Assembly (NCBI GenBank): GCA_029222685.1 | Contig: JARHVB010000005.1 | Coordinates: forward strand, 124,001-188,000 | DNA from: Terripilifer ovatus | GTDB lineage: Bacteria > Pseudomonadota > Alphaproteobacteria > Rhizobiales > Beijerinckiaceae | DNA length: 64,000 nucleotides | Direction of reading: 5' to 3' | Shown here: positions 1 to 8,784 of the stretch, one piece after another | Position numbering within the stretch: the first letter of the stretch is position 1 | How the letters are laid out: every line of letters begins with the position of its first letter | The notes under the pieces: model-generated | What the model was told of the DNA's origin: nothing | The model's database searches: none | What the model saw: only the letters and a program-made list of their open reading frames with translations | Made by a program: the position numbers and the translations under genes

Positions 1-231
1 ACCCAGGAACATTTGGGAACCAGCGACAAGGCCGTCATGTACTATCGCCGCCTGCTGCTGCGTAAGCTCAAGGAAATGGAAGGCGGGCTGCCGCTTCCCG
101 CGCACGATCCCTCTCTGGATTTCAAGCAGCGCGCCTGCTCGTTCGACATGCCTGCCGATCAACCCTGGCAGGACGTGGTGAAGTGGCAGGAAGACTATGA
201 GCGTGGCCACAGGCCACTCGCCGCCGAGTGA
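1..231 (+). CDS. Rieske (2Fe-2S) aromatic-ring oxygenase, C-terminal fragment
   Basis: Only the last 76 codons are present; the reading frame is open at base 1 and ends at TGA 229-231. The visible tail (TQEHLGTSDKAVMYYRRLLL, residues 1-20 of the fragment) matches the C-terminal catalytic-domain signature of phthalate 4,5-dioxygenase-type oxygenase large subunits, where RS.E.LGTSD..V..YRR is typical. The same signature recurs in the complete Rieske enzyme at 12906-14180, so the two are paralogues. The Rieske centre and iron ligands lie outside the window. It is followed after 24 bases by the amidase, with which it is probably co-transcribed. Substrate unknown. Confidence 0.8.
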   Translation, partial: TQEHLGTSDKAVMYYRRLLLRKLKEMEGGLPLPAHDPSLDFKQRACSFDMPADQPWQDVVKWQEDYERGHRPLAAE

Positions 232-255
232 TCGATCGATAGAACGGACCATCCG

Positions 256-1716
256 ATGACGCCGGCGATTGAAGACGTGTTGTTGGAAGACCTGTTGTTG
301 AATGGCTCGATTGCCGCTCTCCGCCAGGCCTTCGTGGACAGGCATCTGTCGGTCGGCGAAGCGGTGGCATTCTATGTCGCCCGTGTCGAAGCGCTGGACA
401 GGTCCGGCCCGAGGCTGAATGCCATCCGCGCTCTGGCCCCCGATCTTGAGGAACAGGCGCAGCGTGCCGATGCTGCAATCGCCGAAGGCCTTGCGCTTGG
501 TCCGCTGCATGGCATTCCTGTCCTCCTCAAGGACAATATCGCCGCTGTCGGACAGGTGATGGCGGCAGGTGCCGCGGCGCTGGCTGGCTTCAAGCCGCAA
601 CGCGATGCCACACTGGTCACGCGGCTGCGCAATGCGGGCGCGATCATCTTCGGCAAGGCCAATATGACCGAGTTCGCCGATTACGTCTCCGATGTCATGC
701 CGTCTGGCTTCAGCGGCGCCGGCGGCGTGGTGAAGAATCCGCACGGATTCGAATATGGCCGCGGGCTGGGGTCGAGCATCGGTCCTGCTGCTGCCGTTGC
801 CGCCGGTCTCGTGCCGGTCGCCATCGGCAGCGAGACGCAGAATTCGATTCAGACGCCGGCCTGCGTCAGTTCGCTTGTCGGCTTCAAGCCAAGCGTCGGC
901 CTGGTCAGCCGGTCGGGCGTAGTCCCGCTGGTGACGAGCCAGGATTCGCCCGGCCCCCTGGCGCGCAGCGTTGCAGATGCAGCCCTGGTGATGTCGGTCA
1001 TCGCCGGCGCCGACATCCGCGACGCGGCCTCGCTCGAGACGAGCCTGACACCACCGCGCGCAGCCGTGGCGCGGGACCTCCGATCGATCAGATTGGGCGT
1101 GCCGCGCCGGACCATCGCCGACCGGGCGGATATCGCGGCGCTGCTGCCGGCATTCGACAAAATGCTTTTGCGGCTGGCCGCGGCCGGCGTCACGATTATC
1201 GATCCCTGCGATGCGCCGAGCGCCGAGCAACTGCTGGATGTGCGCTCCAGCGTCTTCCGCACCGAATTCAAGGCCGCACTCAATGCCTTCCTCGCCGAGC
1301 ATGGTAATCCCTGCGGCATGACCTCGCTGGAGGACATCATCCGCTGGAACAGCGCCCATCCGGAGGCGATTCCCTACGGCCAATCCTTGCTGGAGGCCGC
1401 GCAGGCAACGTCCGGTCTCGACGATCCGCAATATCGCAGCGACCGGCTGCGCGATATCGCCCTGAGCCGAACCGCAGGCATCGATGCCGCCTTGCAGTTC
1501 GGCAATGCCGATGCGTTGATCGTTCCCATGAGCACGGCAGCGAAATGGACAGGCAAGGCGGGAGCGCCGGTTCTGGCCCTGCCGATCGGGCTGGACGAGA
1601 CAGGGCTACCGTTCGGCGTCACGCTTTTCTCGTCCTGTGGACAGGACCAGCGGCTGCTCGATGTCGGCGCTGCCCTTGCCTCGCTGATCGGCAGACGCTG
1701 CCTGCCCTCGTTCTGA
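256..1716 (+). CDS. Amidase signature family hydrolase
   Basis: 486 aa, the usual length for the family. It hydrolyses a linear amide C-N bond through a Ser-cisSer-Lys triad: Lys92 in HGIPVLLKDN, a serine in GLGSSIGPAAAVAAG (Ser173/174), and the nucleophile Ser197 in ETQNSIQTPA. The glycine-rich loops are degenerate: SSI replaces the common SSGG, and QNS replaces GGS. The triad serines and lysine are kept but substrate range may be unusual. It lies 24 bases after the Rieske oxygenase and its stop abuts that of the opposing hydrolase gene, so an oxygenation-then-hydrolysis pathway is likely (inference). The start has only a weak ribosome site. Confidence 0.85.
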   Translation: MTPAIEDVLLEDLLLNGSIAALRQAFVDRHLSVGEAVAFYVARVEALDRSGPRLNAIRALAPDLEEQAQRADAAIAEGLALGPLHGIPVLLKDNIAAVGQVMAAGAAALAGFKPQRDATLVTRLRNAGAIIFGKANMTEFADYVSDVMPSGFSGAGGVVKNPHGFEYGRGLGSSIGPAAAVAAGLVPVAIGSETQNSIQTPACVSSLVGFKPSVGLVSRSGVVPLVTSQDSPGPLARSVADAALVMSVIAGADIRDAASLETSLTPPRAAVARDLRSIRLGVPRRTIADRADIAALLPAFDKMLLRLAAAGVTIIDPCDAPSAEQLLDVRSSVFRTEFKAALNAFLAEHGNPCGMTSLEDIIRWNSAHPEAIPYGQSLLEAAQATSGLDDPQYRSDRLRDIALSRTAGIDAALQFGNADALIVPMSTAAKWTGKAGAPVLALPIGLDETGLPFGVTLFSSCGQDQRLLDVGAALASLIGRRCLPSF

Positions 1717-2637
1717 TCAACCGGACTTGGCTGTGCTGTTCTGCAAAACATGGGCGGCAATTTCGCCCGCTGTCGTCGGCCACACGCCATCGCGGCCAAG
1801 CACATCGTCGAGCACGTCCTCAAGATAACCGATGCGATGCGGATGGCCGATGTACCAGGGGTGCAGGTTCAACACCAGATGGCGGCCATTAGACGCGCCA
1901 TCGGCCAGAAGCTGGTCGACCGCATCGCGCACCCCGTTGCGCCACCGGTCCATGCTCAGCCGCCGATGCCAGCCGGCAACCACATCGTCGAGCTCCAGCG
2001 CCATCGCAATCGAAACGAGCGGATGATCGGTATCGGCATGCATCAGGAAGGGCTGTTCGTCATTCGGCCAATCGAGCACGTAATCGACGCCGGCCTCGGC
2101 CAGCAGGCGCGTCGTGCGCACCGACTGCCCATATTCGGGACCATGCCAGCCCTTCGGCCGCGAACCGGTGGCGCGCTCAAGAGCATCGAGCGCCGCCCCG
2201 ATATAGACGCGCTCCGCTTCCTCGGTCATATGATTTGAAATCACCCGGGTCAGGCTGAAGCCATGGCCCGCGATTTCCCAGCGGCGCGCCATGCATTGCC
2301 GCAGGATATAGGGATAGCGCGTCGCCACCGATTGATCGACAGCGGCCGTAGCTATGATGCCGCGCCTGGCAAAAGCCTCGATGACCCGAAAAATGCCGAC
2401 CCTGTTGCCATATTCCCGCTGTGAAAAAGCGCGGAAATCCGGATAGGGCGCGCGTCCGAATCCGCCCGGTACGTTGGGCGGAATGAAGGCATCCGCCGGC
2501 GGCTGCATCTCGTAATATTCCGCGCTGACGACAAAGGCAACGGCCAGCCGCTTGCCGCCGGGCCAGACGAGCTTCGGCCGATGCGCAATCCCCGATGTCG
2601 CATGCGGAAGACGATCGTAGACGGCAATATCGCTCAT
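1717..2637 (-). CDS. PuuE/allantoinase-like hydrolase, nominal polysaccharide deacetylase, class A
   Basis: 306 aa, NodB-fold (beta/alpha barrel) family. The canonical polysaccharide-deacetylase TFDD motif is absent; instead there is VVSAEYYEMQP near residue 40, the pattern of the PuuE allantoinase / cyclic-imidase branch. A metal-ligand-like histidine is seen in EIAGHGFS (His125) and a second conserved motif LHPWYIGHPHR near residue 260. Best match in the window is the class A gene at 14181-15110 (both carry DWPNDEQP). The start ATG overlaps the stop of the class B partner by 4 bases, so the two are translationally coupled. Likely hydrolysis of a cyclic amide/ureide rather than chitin (inference); substrate unknown. 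Confidence 0.75.
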   Translation of the reverse strand: MSDIAVYDRLPHATSGIAHRPKLVWPGGKRLAVAFVVSAEYYEMQPPADAFIPPNVPGGFGRAPYPDFRAFSQREYGNRVGIFRVIEAFARRGIIATAAVDQSVATRYPYILRQCMARRWEIAGHGFSLTRVISNHMTEEAERVYIGAALDALERATGSRPKGWHGPEYGQSVRTTRLLAEAGVDYVLDWPNDEQPFLMHADTDHPLVSIAMALELDDVVAGWHRRLSMDRWRNGVRDAVDQLLADGASNGRHLVLNLHPWYIGHPHRIGYLEDVLDDVLGRDGVWPTTAGEIAAHVLQNSTAKSG

Positions 2638-3599
2638 GGCGCCTGCTCCCAGGCGGCGAGGCGATCGATGACGGCGTCATAGCAATGAGCCATGTAGTGA
2701 TCGGCTATCTGTCGGCCCGTCGCGAACCAGACATCGGGAAAGGATTTCATATAGGCCAGCGCTTCATCGAGATATCTGGCGCGCTGGGCCTGGCCGATCA
2801 CGGCTGGATGCACGGCGAGGCACATTGTGGCGCCGCTGGTCGCGCCTTCAAGATAGAGCCGGTCGAACTGACGCCGTACCATGGTGACGAACTGCTCGCC
2901 CTCGAAGGCCGTCGAGAAGATCGGCACGTCGTTCATTTCCACCGGATAGGGCATGGAGATCAGCTTGCCGCTTCTGACCCTGATCGGGAACGGCTGATCG
3001 TCGTGAAAGAAATCGCCAAAATAGCTGAACCCTGCTTCGGCAACCAAGTCCGGCGTATTCTCGGTTCCGGCCTGCGGGCCGGGGCCGCCCATGCCCGACA
3101 TGGTCAGGCCTGTCAGCTCCCGCACATCACGCAGAAGCTCCTGGTAATAGGCGCGTTCCTCGGCCTCGCTCAGGCCGCAGATGAAACGCGTGTTGAACTG
3201 CCCATGGCCAAGCAGATCCCATTTGCGAGCGACGATGGCATCGCAAATCTCGGGATAACGGCGCAGCGCGGCAACATTCAGCGTGGCGGTGCAGGGGATC
3301 GCGTGCTTGTCGAATATCTCCAGCAGGCGCCAGAAGCCGACGCGCGGACCGAACTCCTGACGGCCGTACATCATCACGTCCGGCGTCATCCGCGCCCAGG
3401 CGTTGATCCACGGATCGTCGGGCGGCGTCAGCTCATAGTAGAGAATGTTCGGGCAGACCCAGACCGCCACGCGCGCTTTGTTCGGCCACTTAATCGGCGG
3501 GCGCTCCGTGATGGGAAGATAGTCGATCCAGCTCTGGTCGCTGGTGACGCGCGTTCGCGCGGTTTGCGGAAATCGCGGGCGGTAACTGTACTGCAGCAT
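2634..3599 (-). CDS. PuuE-like hydrolase, nominal polysaccharide deacetylase, class B
   Basis: 321 aa, first gene of a two-gene minus-strand operon with the class A gene (4-base ATGA overlap). Motifs: NILYYELTPP near residue 55 in place of TFDD, DLLGHGQFNTRF with His132, and LAVHPAVIGQAQR towards the C-terminus. It is clearly paralogous to 15107-16024 (both have FHDDQPFPI and ARYLDEAL). Coupled A and B paralogues of unequal sequence suggest a hetero-oligomer or two successive steps (inference). No signal peptide is seen, so it is probably cytoplasmic, which also argues against a cell-wall polysaccharide substrate. Confidence 0.75.
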   Translation of the reverse strand: MLQYSYRPRFPQTARTRVTSDQSWIDYLPITERPPIKWPNKARVAVWVCPNILYYELTPPDDPWINAWARMTPDVMMYGRQEFGPRVGFWRLLEIFDKHAIPCTATLNVAALRRYPEICDAIVARKWDLLGHGQFNTRFICGLSEAEERAYYQELLRDVRELTGLTMSGMGGPGPQAGTENTPDLVAEAGFSYFGDFFHDDQPFPIRVRSGKLISMPYPVEMNDVPIFSTAFEGEQFVTMVRRQFDRLYLEGATSGATMCLAVHPAVIGQAQRARYLDEALAYMKSFPDVWFATGRQIADHYMAHCYDAVIDRLAAWEQAP

Positions 3600-3664
3600 G
3601 GCTCCGCTCCCGGCTATGAGACTGAATCAGTGAGGAAGATCGCTTGATCCAATCCGAAATTTAA

Positions 3665-3677
3665 TTGTAATACACAA
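3665..3677. promoter_or_regulatory. Candidate operator TTGTAATACACAA
   Basis: Inverted TTGT-N5-ACAA sequence in the divergent spacer between the class B hydrolase (start 3599) and the SDR (start 3698). The same pattern, TTGTGGAACACAA, recurs at 4382-4394 upstream of the ABC operon; the two share nine of thirteen positions plus spacing. Spacing is compatible with a GntR-type site, but no cognate regulator gene lies nearby. Confidence 0.35.
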
Positions 3678-3697
3678 TGATAAGCGGAGCAGGCGAC

Positions 3698-4351
3698 ATG
3701 GGCAACAGAGATATCGAAGGCAGGACCGTGCTGGTAACCGGCGCCTTCGGCGGCATCGGCCAGGCGCTGGTGCACGCTCTGCTCGAAGCAGGCGCCAGGG
3801 AGATCATTGCCGCCTCGCGCCAGCCGCAGCCTCCGAATGATCACCGGATTGTGACCGCAACACTCGATGTGCGGGACCAGGCTTCCGTTGCTGCGCTCGC
3901 CGAGGCGCATGCGGTCGACATCCTCATCAACAACAGCGGCGTCAACACCAATACCGGTCCACTGGCCGGCAGCGCGGCGGACCATGCGCGCGAGGAAATG
4001 GATGCCAATTATTTCGGCTTGCTGAACATGTGCTGGGCATTCGCACCGCCCATGGTGGCGCGCGGCAACGGCGTCATCGTCAACATGCTATCGACCGGCG
4101 CGCTGAAAGTGCTGCCGCGCATGACGTCATACTGCGCCAGCAAAGCTGCGGCCTGGTCGCTCACGCAAGGTTTGCGTGCCGAGCTTGAGGACAAGGGAAT
4201 CGATGTCATCGCCATGTTCCCCGGCGCAACCGATACCAGACTGACGGCGCATCTGCGCATTCCGAAACTGTCGCCGAAGACGGTCGCCGATGCGACGATC
4301 ACAGCCATCCGCGACGGGGTGCTGGAACAGCGTGTCACGCTCACAAGCTGA
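3698..4351 (+). CDS. Short-chain dehydrogenase/reductase
   Basis: 217 aa from ATG 3698, chosen because GGAG lies 8 bases upstream; an in-frame ATG at 3677 is the alternative. Classical SDR: cofactor loop TGAFGGIG at residues 14-21, NNSG at 78-81 (normally NNAG), and catalytic Ser132, Tyr145 and Lys149 in YCASK. It oxidises or reduces an alcohol/carbonyl with NAD(P); substrate unknown. It is a little short for the family (usually about 250 aa), lacking part of the C-terminal substrate loop. It precedes the ABC operon by about 150 bases and is divergent from the class B/A hydrolase operon. Confidence 0.85.
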   Translation: MGNRDIEGRTVLVTGAFGGIGQALVHALLEAGAREIIAASRQPQPPNDHRIVTATLDVRDQASVAALAEAHAVDILINNSGVNTNTGPLAGSAADHAREEMDANYFGLLNMCWAFAPPMVARGNGVIVNMLSTGALKVLPRMTSYCASKAAAWSLTQGLRAELEDKGIDVIAMFPGATDTRLTAHLRIPKLSPKTVADATITAIRDGVLEQRVTLTS

Positions 4352-4381
4352 AACTGAAGCTCATCCGCCGCGTCCAATTAG

Positions 4382-4394
4382 TTGTGGAACACAA
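4382..4394. promoter_or_regulatory. Candidate operator TTGTGGAACACAA
   Basis: Second copy of the TTGT-N5-ACAA element, 112 bases upstream of the binding-protein gene that opens the Dpp-like ABC operon. It may let one regulator control both the hydrolase/SDR divergent promoter and the importer (inference). Confidence 0.35.
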
Positions 4395-4505
4395 AAACTG
4401 ATGGACCGCCGCCAGATTCGCCCATAGCATTCGGTTGTCAAACACCGGCTGCGTACTTGGCCCAAATCCAGCATGGCCCCATCATCCGCGACTTGCGAGG
4501 ATACC

Positions 4506-6044
4506 ATGGCGAACACGACGCGACGTGCATTCCTGGAAACCATCGGCGCCGGCGCACTGGCCGCCGGCCTCCCCTTCCCCGCGCAGCAGGCATCGGCCGC
4601 AGGTGCCGAGACGCTGACCATCGCCTATTCCGCAGCCATCACCGCATGGGATCCCAACTCTGGCCCGCAGGCGGTGAGCCCCAGCAACCAGTCGATGTAT
4701 CGCTCGATCTTCGATCCCTACATCAACCAGAATCCCGACCTCACCCTGGCGTCCGGCGCGATCGAAAAATACGGCTGGAACGAGGACCGCACCGCGATTT
4801 CGCTCACCCTTCGCGAAGGCATGAAGTGGCACGACGGCACCCCGGTCACGACCGACGACGTGCTGTGGAACCTGCAGCGTCTCGGCGATCCGAAAGCGGG
4901 GCATCCTCTGCAGGCCGTCTTCGCCAGCAACAAGAACTTCAAGGTGGACGGCCAGACGATCACCTTCGACGTCTCGCCGTGGCGCGCCAATATGCTGGAG
5001 CGCCTGAGCTTTCTCGGTATCTACCTGCTGCCGCAGAAATATTTCGAGAAGGTCGGCAAGGAAGGCTTCGAAAAGCAGCCCATGGGCAGCGGTCCCTACA
5101 TGTTCGACCAGTACGAGCGCGGCTCCTTCCTGCGTCTCAGGGCCTTCAAGGATTACTGGGCCGGCGCGCCGCCGTTCGAAACCGTCGTCTATAAATTCAC
5201 GACGGATGCGTCGAGCCGCGTCGCCGAGATCGAGCGCGGCACATCCGATGTCACCATGGACATGCCCTATGAGGAATACGACCGGCTGAGAAAGAAGCCC
5301 GGCCTTGCCTCGGCCTGCTATCCCGTGTCCGACGTCGCTTTGCTGTTTTTCAACAGCGACGGGCCTTTCGCCGACGATAATGTGCGCAAGGCCGCCGCGA
5401 TGTCCGTCGATAAGAAAGCGATCGTCGAGCGCATTCACAAAGGCTACGCCAAGGCTTTGGATACGCTGCTGGCACCCGAATACAAGGCATACGACCCGTC
5501 GATCAAGGTGCCTTACGATCCGAAGCAGGCCATCGCGTTGCTCGCCAAATCCGGTTACTCGACCGCCAAGCCGGTGGAACTGACGATCCAGGTGACCCGA
5601 GGCTTCAAGCCGAAAGACTATGAAAGCATCCAGGCCATCGTCCAGATGTGGCGGCAGGTGGGGATCAAGGCCAATATCGAAGTCTATGAGATCGCCAAGC
5701 ACTTCGAACTGCGTACGCAGCACAAGCTCGCGCCGGCGGCCTTTGCCAGTTGGGGCAACGCCAGCGCCGATCCCGAAAGTTCGCTCGGCACGGCACTGAA
5801 CTCGAAGCAACCGCATTCATCCTGGAAGGGCGGCCAGGTGGATGCCGCGCTGGAAGCGCTTTTCATTCAGAAGGACGAGACCAAGCGCTTGGACGGCTAC
5901 AAGGCGGTCAACCGGACCATCGCCGAGAACGCCTATATCCTGCCGCTGTTTCAGTTTTACCAGCCGGTGATTTACAAGAACACGCTCAAATTCACGCCGC
6001 ATACGGCGGGCTTCGTGATGCCGACGCAGTTCAAGCTCGCATAA
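4506..6044 (+). CDS. ABC transporter periplasmic binding protein, family 5 (Dpp/Opp-like)
   Basis: 512 aa from ATG 4506, preceded by GAGG at about 6 bases; an in-frame ATG at 4473 is less likely because it would place residues before the signal. The N-terminus has a Tat-type signal (TRRAFLETIG then a hydrophobic stretch and AQQASAAG). The mature part has the SBP_bac_5 hallmarks LREGMKWHDGTPVTTDDV and GSGPYMFDQYERG. It captures a peptide-like, opine-like or other solute in the periplasm and hands it to the permeases encoded just downstream. Exact ligand cannot be read from sequence. Confidence 0.9.
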   Translation: MANTTRRAFLETIGAGALAAGLPFPAQQASAAGAETLTIAYSAAITAWDPNSGPQAVSPSNQSMYRSIFDPYINQNPDLTLASGAIEKYGWNEDRTAISLTLREGMKWHDGTPVTTDDVLWNLQRLGDPKAGHPLQAVFASNKNFKVDGQTITFDVSPWRANMLERLSFLGIYLLPQKYFEKVGKEGFEKQPMGSGPYMFDQYERGSFLRLRAFKDYWAGAPPFETVVYKFTTDASSRVAEIERGTSDVTMDMPYEEYDRLRKKPGLASACYPVSDVALLFFNSDGPFADDNVRKAAAMSVDKKAIVERIHKGYAKALDTLLAPEYKAYDPSIKVPYDPKQAIALLAKSGYSTAKPVELTIQVTRGFKPKDYESIQAIVQMWRQVGIKANIEVYEIAKHFELRTQHKLAPAAFASWGNASADPESSLGTALNSKQPHSSWKGGQVDAALEALFIQKDETKRLDGYKAVNRTIAENAYILPLFQFYQPVIYKNTLKFTPHTAGFVMPTQFKLA

Positions 6045-6050
6045 AACTCC

Positions 6051-7058
6051 ATGCCGATCGTTTACGTCGCCCGGCGACTGCTCATGGCCGTTCCGACATT
6101 GCTGGGCGTCGTGGTTTTCATATTTGTGCTGTTGCGTGTCGTGCCCGGCGATCCCATCGCCATGATGATCCCCGGGGAAGCGACGCCGCAGGACATTGCC
6201 AATCTGCGCGCCGTTTACGGCCTCGACCGGTCGATTGGCGAACAGTTCGTCATCTATATCGGCAATCTGCTGCGCGGCGATTTCGGCGAATCGATCAGCG
6301 TCAAGCAGAACGTCCTGTCGCTGGTACTCGACCGCCTGCCGGCAACCTTCGAACTGGCGTTCGTGGCGATGGTCATGGCCATCGTCATCGGTCTCAGCTT
6401 CGGCATCATCGCCGTCTACTGGCGCCGACGCTGGCCTGAATACGCGGTCGATGCAGCCAATGCGATCGCCCTGTCGCTTCCTGAGTTCATCTGGGGCCTG
6501 ATCCTTATCCTCGCGCTGAGTGTGATGTGGCCGCTGTTTCCGATCTCCGGCCGGATCGACCCCGTCCAGGCCGCCGATTTCAAGACGCAGTTCTATTTGT
6601 TCGAAAGCCTTCTGACCGGACGCCTCTCGCTCTTGCGCGAGGTGCTGGAATATATGTTCCTGCCCGCCGTGTCCCTGGCGCTGCCGCTGGCGGCCGTGAT
6701 CGCACGGGTTTTGAAGACATCGTTGATGGAAGGCATCGGCCAGGATTACGTGCTGCTGGCCCGCGTGAAAGGCCTGTCGCCGCTGCGGGTGCTGCTGCGA
6801 CACGTCCTGCCCAATGCGCTGGTCTCGACCATCACCATCACCGGTCTGCATTTCACCTTCCTGGTCGGCGGCACGGTTCTCGTCGAGTTGATCTTTTCCT
6901 ATCCGGGCATCGGCAACATGCTCTATGGCGCCGCGATCAACCGCGATCTGCCACTCCTCCAGGGCGTCACGATCATTTTCGCGGTCATCTTTATCTTGCT
7001 GAACCTGCTGATCGATATCAGCTACACCTTGGTCAATCCCCGGGTGAGGCTGGCGTGA
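6051..7058 (+). CDS. ABC transporter permease, DppB-like
   Basis: 335 aa inner-membrane permease with an N-terminal membrane segment typical of DppB/OppB (ARRLLMAVPTLLGVVVFIFV), the conserved R.VPGDPI region near residue 28, about six membrane spans, and the cytoplasmic coupling loop around LLARVKGLSPLRVLLRHVLPN. It starts six bases after the binding-protein stop and its stop overlaps the next permease start by four bases, so the operon is tightly coupled. Confidence 0.92.
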   Translation: MPIVYVARRLLMAVPTLLGVVVFIFVLLRVVPGDPIAMMIPGEATPQDIANLRAVYGLDRSIGEQFVIYIGNLLRGDFGESISVKQNVLSLVLDRLPATFELAFVAMVMAIVIGLSFGIIAVYWRRRWPEYAVDAANAIALSLPEFIWGLILILALSVMWPLFPISGRIDPVQAADFKTQFYLFESLLTGRLSLLREVLEYMFLPAVSLALPLAAVIARVLKTSLMEGIGQDYVLLARVKGLSPLRVLLRHVLPNALVSTITITGLHFTFLVGGTVLVELIFSYPGIGNMLYGAAINRDLPLLQGVTIIFAVIFILLNLLIDISYTLVNPRVRLA

Positions 7059-7912
7059 GCGAGTTGCGGACGTCTCTTTGGCACAGCATCCGGATCAATC
7101 CCCAACTCTGGATCGGCGGCGCGGCGTTCGCCGCGATCGTCGCCATCGCGGCGCTGGCGCCATGGCTCGCCGGCCACGATCCGATGGAGCAGGACCTGCT
7201 GTCGCAGCATCTGCCGCCCTTTTGGCTGCCGGAGAACAACCCCAGCTTCCCGCTCGGCACCGACAGCCTCGGCCGCGATATTCTGTCGAGGCTGATCTGG
7301 GGCACGCGGCCGGTTCTGCTCGTCATGGTTCTCGGCGCGACCTTGTCGGGCATGCTCGGCGTCGTCGTCGGCCTGCTGTCGGGCCATTTCGGCGGCTGGC
7401 TCGACGATGCCATCGGACGCCTGATTGAAGTCTTCATGTCCTTCCCGCCCATGCTGCTCGCCATCGTGCTCGTCGCCGTTACCGGTCCGGGCCTCGACGC
7501 CGTCGTCATGGCCATCGTGCTGATCGGCTGGACACGATTTGCCCGCGTCATCCGCGGCGAAGTCCTGGTCCTGCGCGAACAGGATTTCATCACCGCCGCG
7601 CGCGTGCTCGGCTACGGCCATCGTCGCATCCTGTTTCGCGAGCTCATGCCGAACATCGCTCCCATCGCGCTCGCCCTGTTCGCGCTGGAAATGGGACGTG
7701 CCATCGTCGTCGAGGCGGTCCTCGCCTTCATCGGCTTCAGCGCCAGCGATGTGCCGACCTGGGGCGGCATCATCGCCGACGGCCGCTCCTACGTTTATCA
7801 GGCCTGGTGGGTGATGACCCTGCCGGTCATCTGCATCATGATTTCCGTCCTGGCCCTCAGCATGTTTGCCGACGGTCTGCGCAAGGCGATCGACCCGATG
7901 ATGCAACGATGA
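7055..7912 (+). CDS. ABC transporter permease, DppC-like
   Basis: 285 aa from GTG 7055, which overlaps the DppB-like stop (GTGA). DppC/OppC features: N-terminal membrane segment, then LGTDSLGRDILSRLIWGTR, and the coupling loop ITAARVLGYGHRRILFRELMPN. Forms the membrane channel with the DppB-like subunit. The stop overlaps the first ATPase start by ATGA. Confidence 0.92.
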   Translation: MSELRTSLWHSIRINPQLWIGGAAFAAIVAIAALAPWLAGHDPMEQDLLSQHLPPFWLPENNPSFPLGTDSLGRDILSRLIWGTRPVLLVMVLGATLSGMLGVVVGLLSGHFGGWLDDAIGRLIEVFMSFPPMLLAIVLVAVTGPGLDAVVMAIVLIGWTRFARVIRGEVLVLREQDFITAARVLGYGHRRILFRELMPNIAPIALALFALEMGRAIVVEAVLAFIGFSASDVPTWGGIIADGRSYVYQAWWVMTLPVICIMISVLALSMFADGLRKAIDPMMQR

Positions 7913-8784
7913 ACGTCCTCGATATTCAGAACCTGCACGTCGCCTTCACGCAGCGCGGCCGCGTGACACCGGTCTTGCGCGGCATCGATCTCTCGATCGA
8001 GCCGGGACGTATCTGCGGCCTGGTCGGCGAATCCGGCGGCGGCAAGACCATGGTCGGCAAGGCCATCACCGGTATTTTGCCGGAAGACGCTCGCGTGACT
8101 GCCGGCCGCATCCTGTTCAAAGGGCAGAACCTTGTCGACCTGGCCGACAAGGAGCGTCGCCAACTGCTCGGCCGCTCCATCGCGATGATCCTGCAGCAGC
8201 CGACAACGGCGCTGAACCCCGTGCTGCGGATCGAGACCCAGATCGTCGAAGTCCTGCAACGGCAGATGGGTCTTGCCCATCAGGCCGCCCGGGCGCGGGC
8301 GCTCGATCTGCTCAACACGGTGCAGATCCGCGCGCCGGAACGGGTTCTTCGCCAATATCCGCATGAACTCTCCGGCGGCATGTGCCAGCGGGTGGTGATA
8401 GCCATCGCCTTTTCCTGCCAGCCCGCGCTGATCGTCGCCGACGAGCCGACGACCGCCCTCGACGTCACAGTGCAGTTCGAGATCCTGCGGCTGCTCAAGA
8501 TCCTGCAGCGCGATTTCGGCACGGCCGTGCTGTTCATCACCCATGATCTCGGCGTCGTCGCCAACCTGTGCGACAGGGTTTCGGTCATCTTCGGCGGCCG
8601 CATCATCGAAGAAGGTCAGACAGCGGATATCTTCACCGCCCCGAAGCACCCCTACACATCGGCCCTGATGGCCGCCTCGCCGCGACACGATCAACCGGAG
8701 AAAGGGCTGCATCCGGTGCCGGCCCAGATCGTCGGGCAGTTGTGGCGCGAGATTGAGGACTATGACCGTGCCCGATCTTCTTAG
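7909..8784 (+). CDS. ABC transporter ATPase, DppD-like
   Basis: 291 aa from ATG 7909. Walker A GESGGGKT near residue 40, Q-loop in [13 protein letters not shown], signature LSGGMCQRV, Walker [13 protein letters not shown], and a downstream switch histidine (ITHD). It is shorter than typical DppD/OppD (about 330 aa) and lacks the cysteine-containing C-terminal extension seen in the importers at 31343-32404 and 39363-41389. Powers the importer together with the next ATPase. Confidence 0.92.
   Translation: MNVLDIQNLHVAFTQRGRVTPVLRGIDLSIEPGRICGLVGESGGGKTMVGKAITGILPEDARVTAGRILFKGQNLVDLADKERRQLLGRSIAMILQQPTTALNPVLRIETQIVEVLQRQMGLAHQAARARALDLLNTVQIRAPERVLRQYPHELSGGMCQRVVIAIAFSCQPALIVADEPTTALDVTVQFEILRLLKILQRDFGTAVLFITHDLGVVANLCDRVSVIFGGRIIEEGQTADIFTAPKHPYTSALMAASPRHDQPEKGLHPVPAQIVGQLWREIEDYDRARSS

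Noticed and set aside
2595..3647. 350-codon open frame on the plus strand
   Set aside because: Shadow of the class B hydrolase on the other strand; no domain, no ribosome site.
4482..5816. 444-codon open frame opposite the binding-protein gene
   Set aside because: It is antisense to a gene with clear family motifs; high-GC codon bias produces long opposite frames and its translation resembles no protein.
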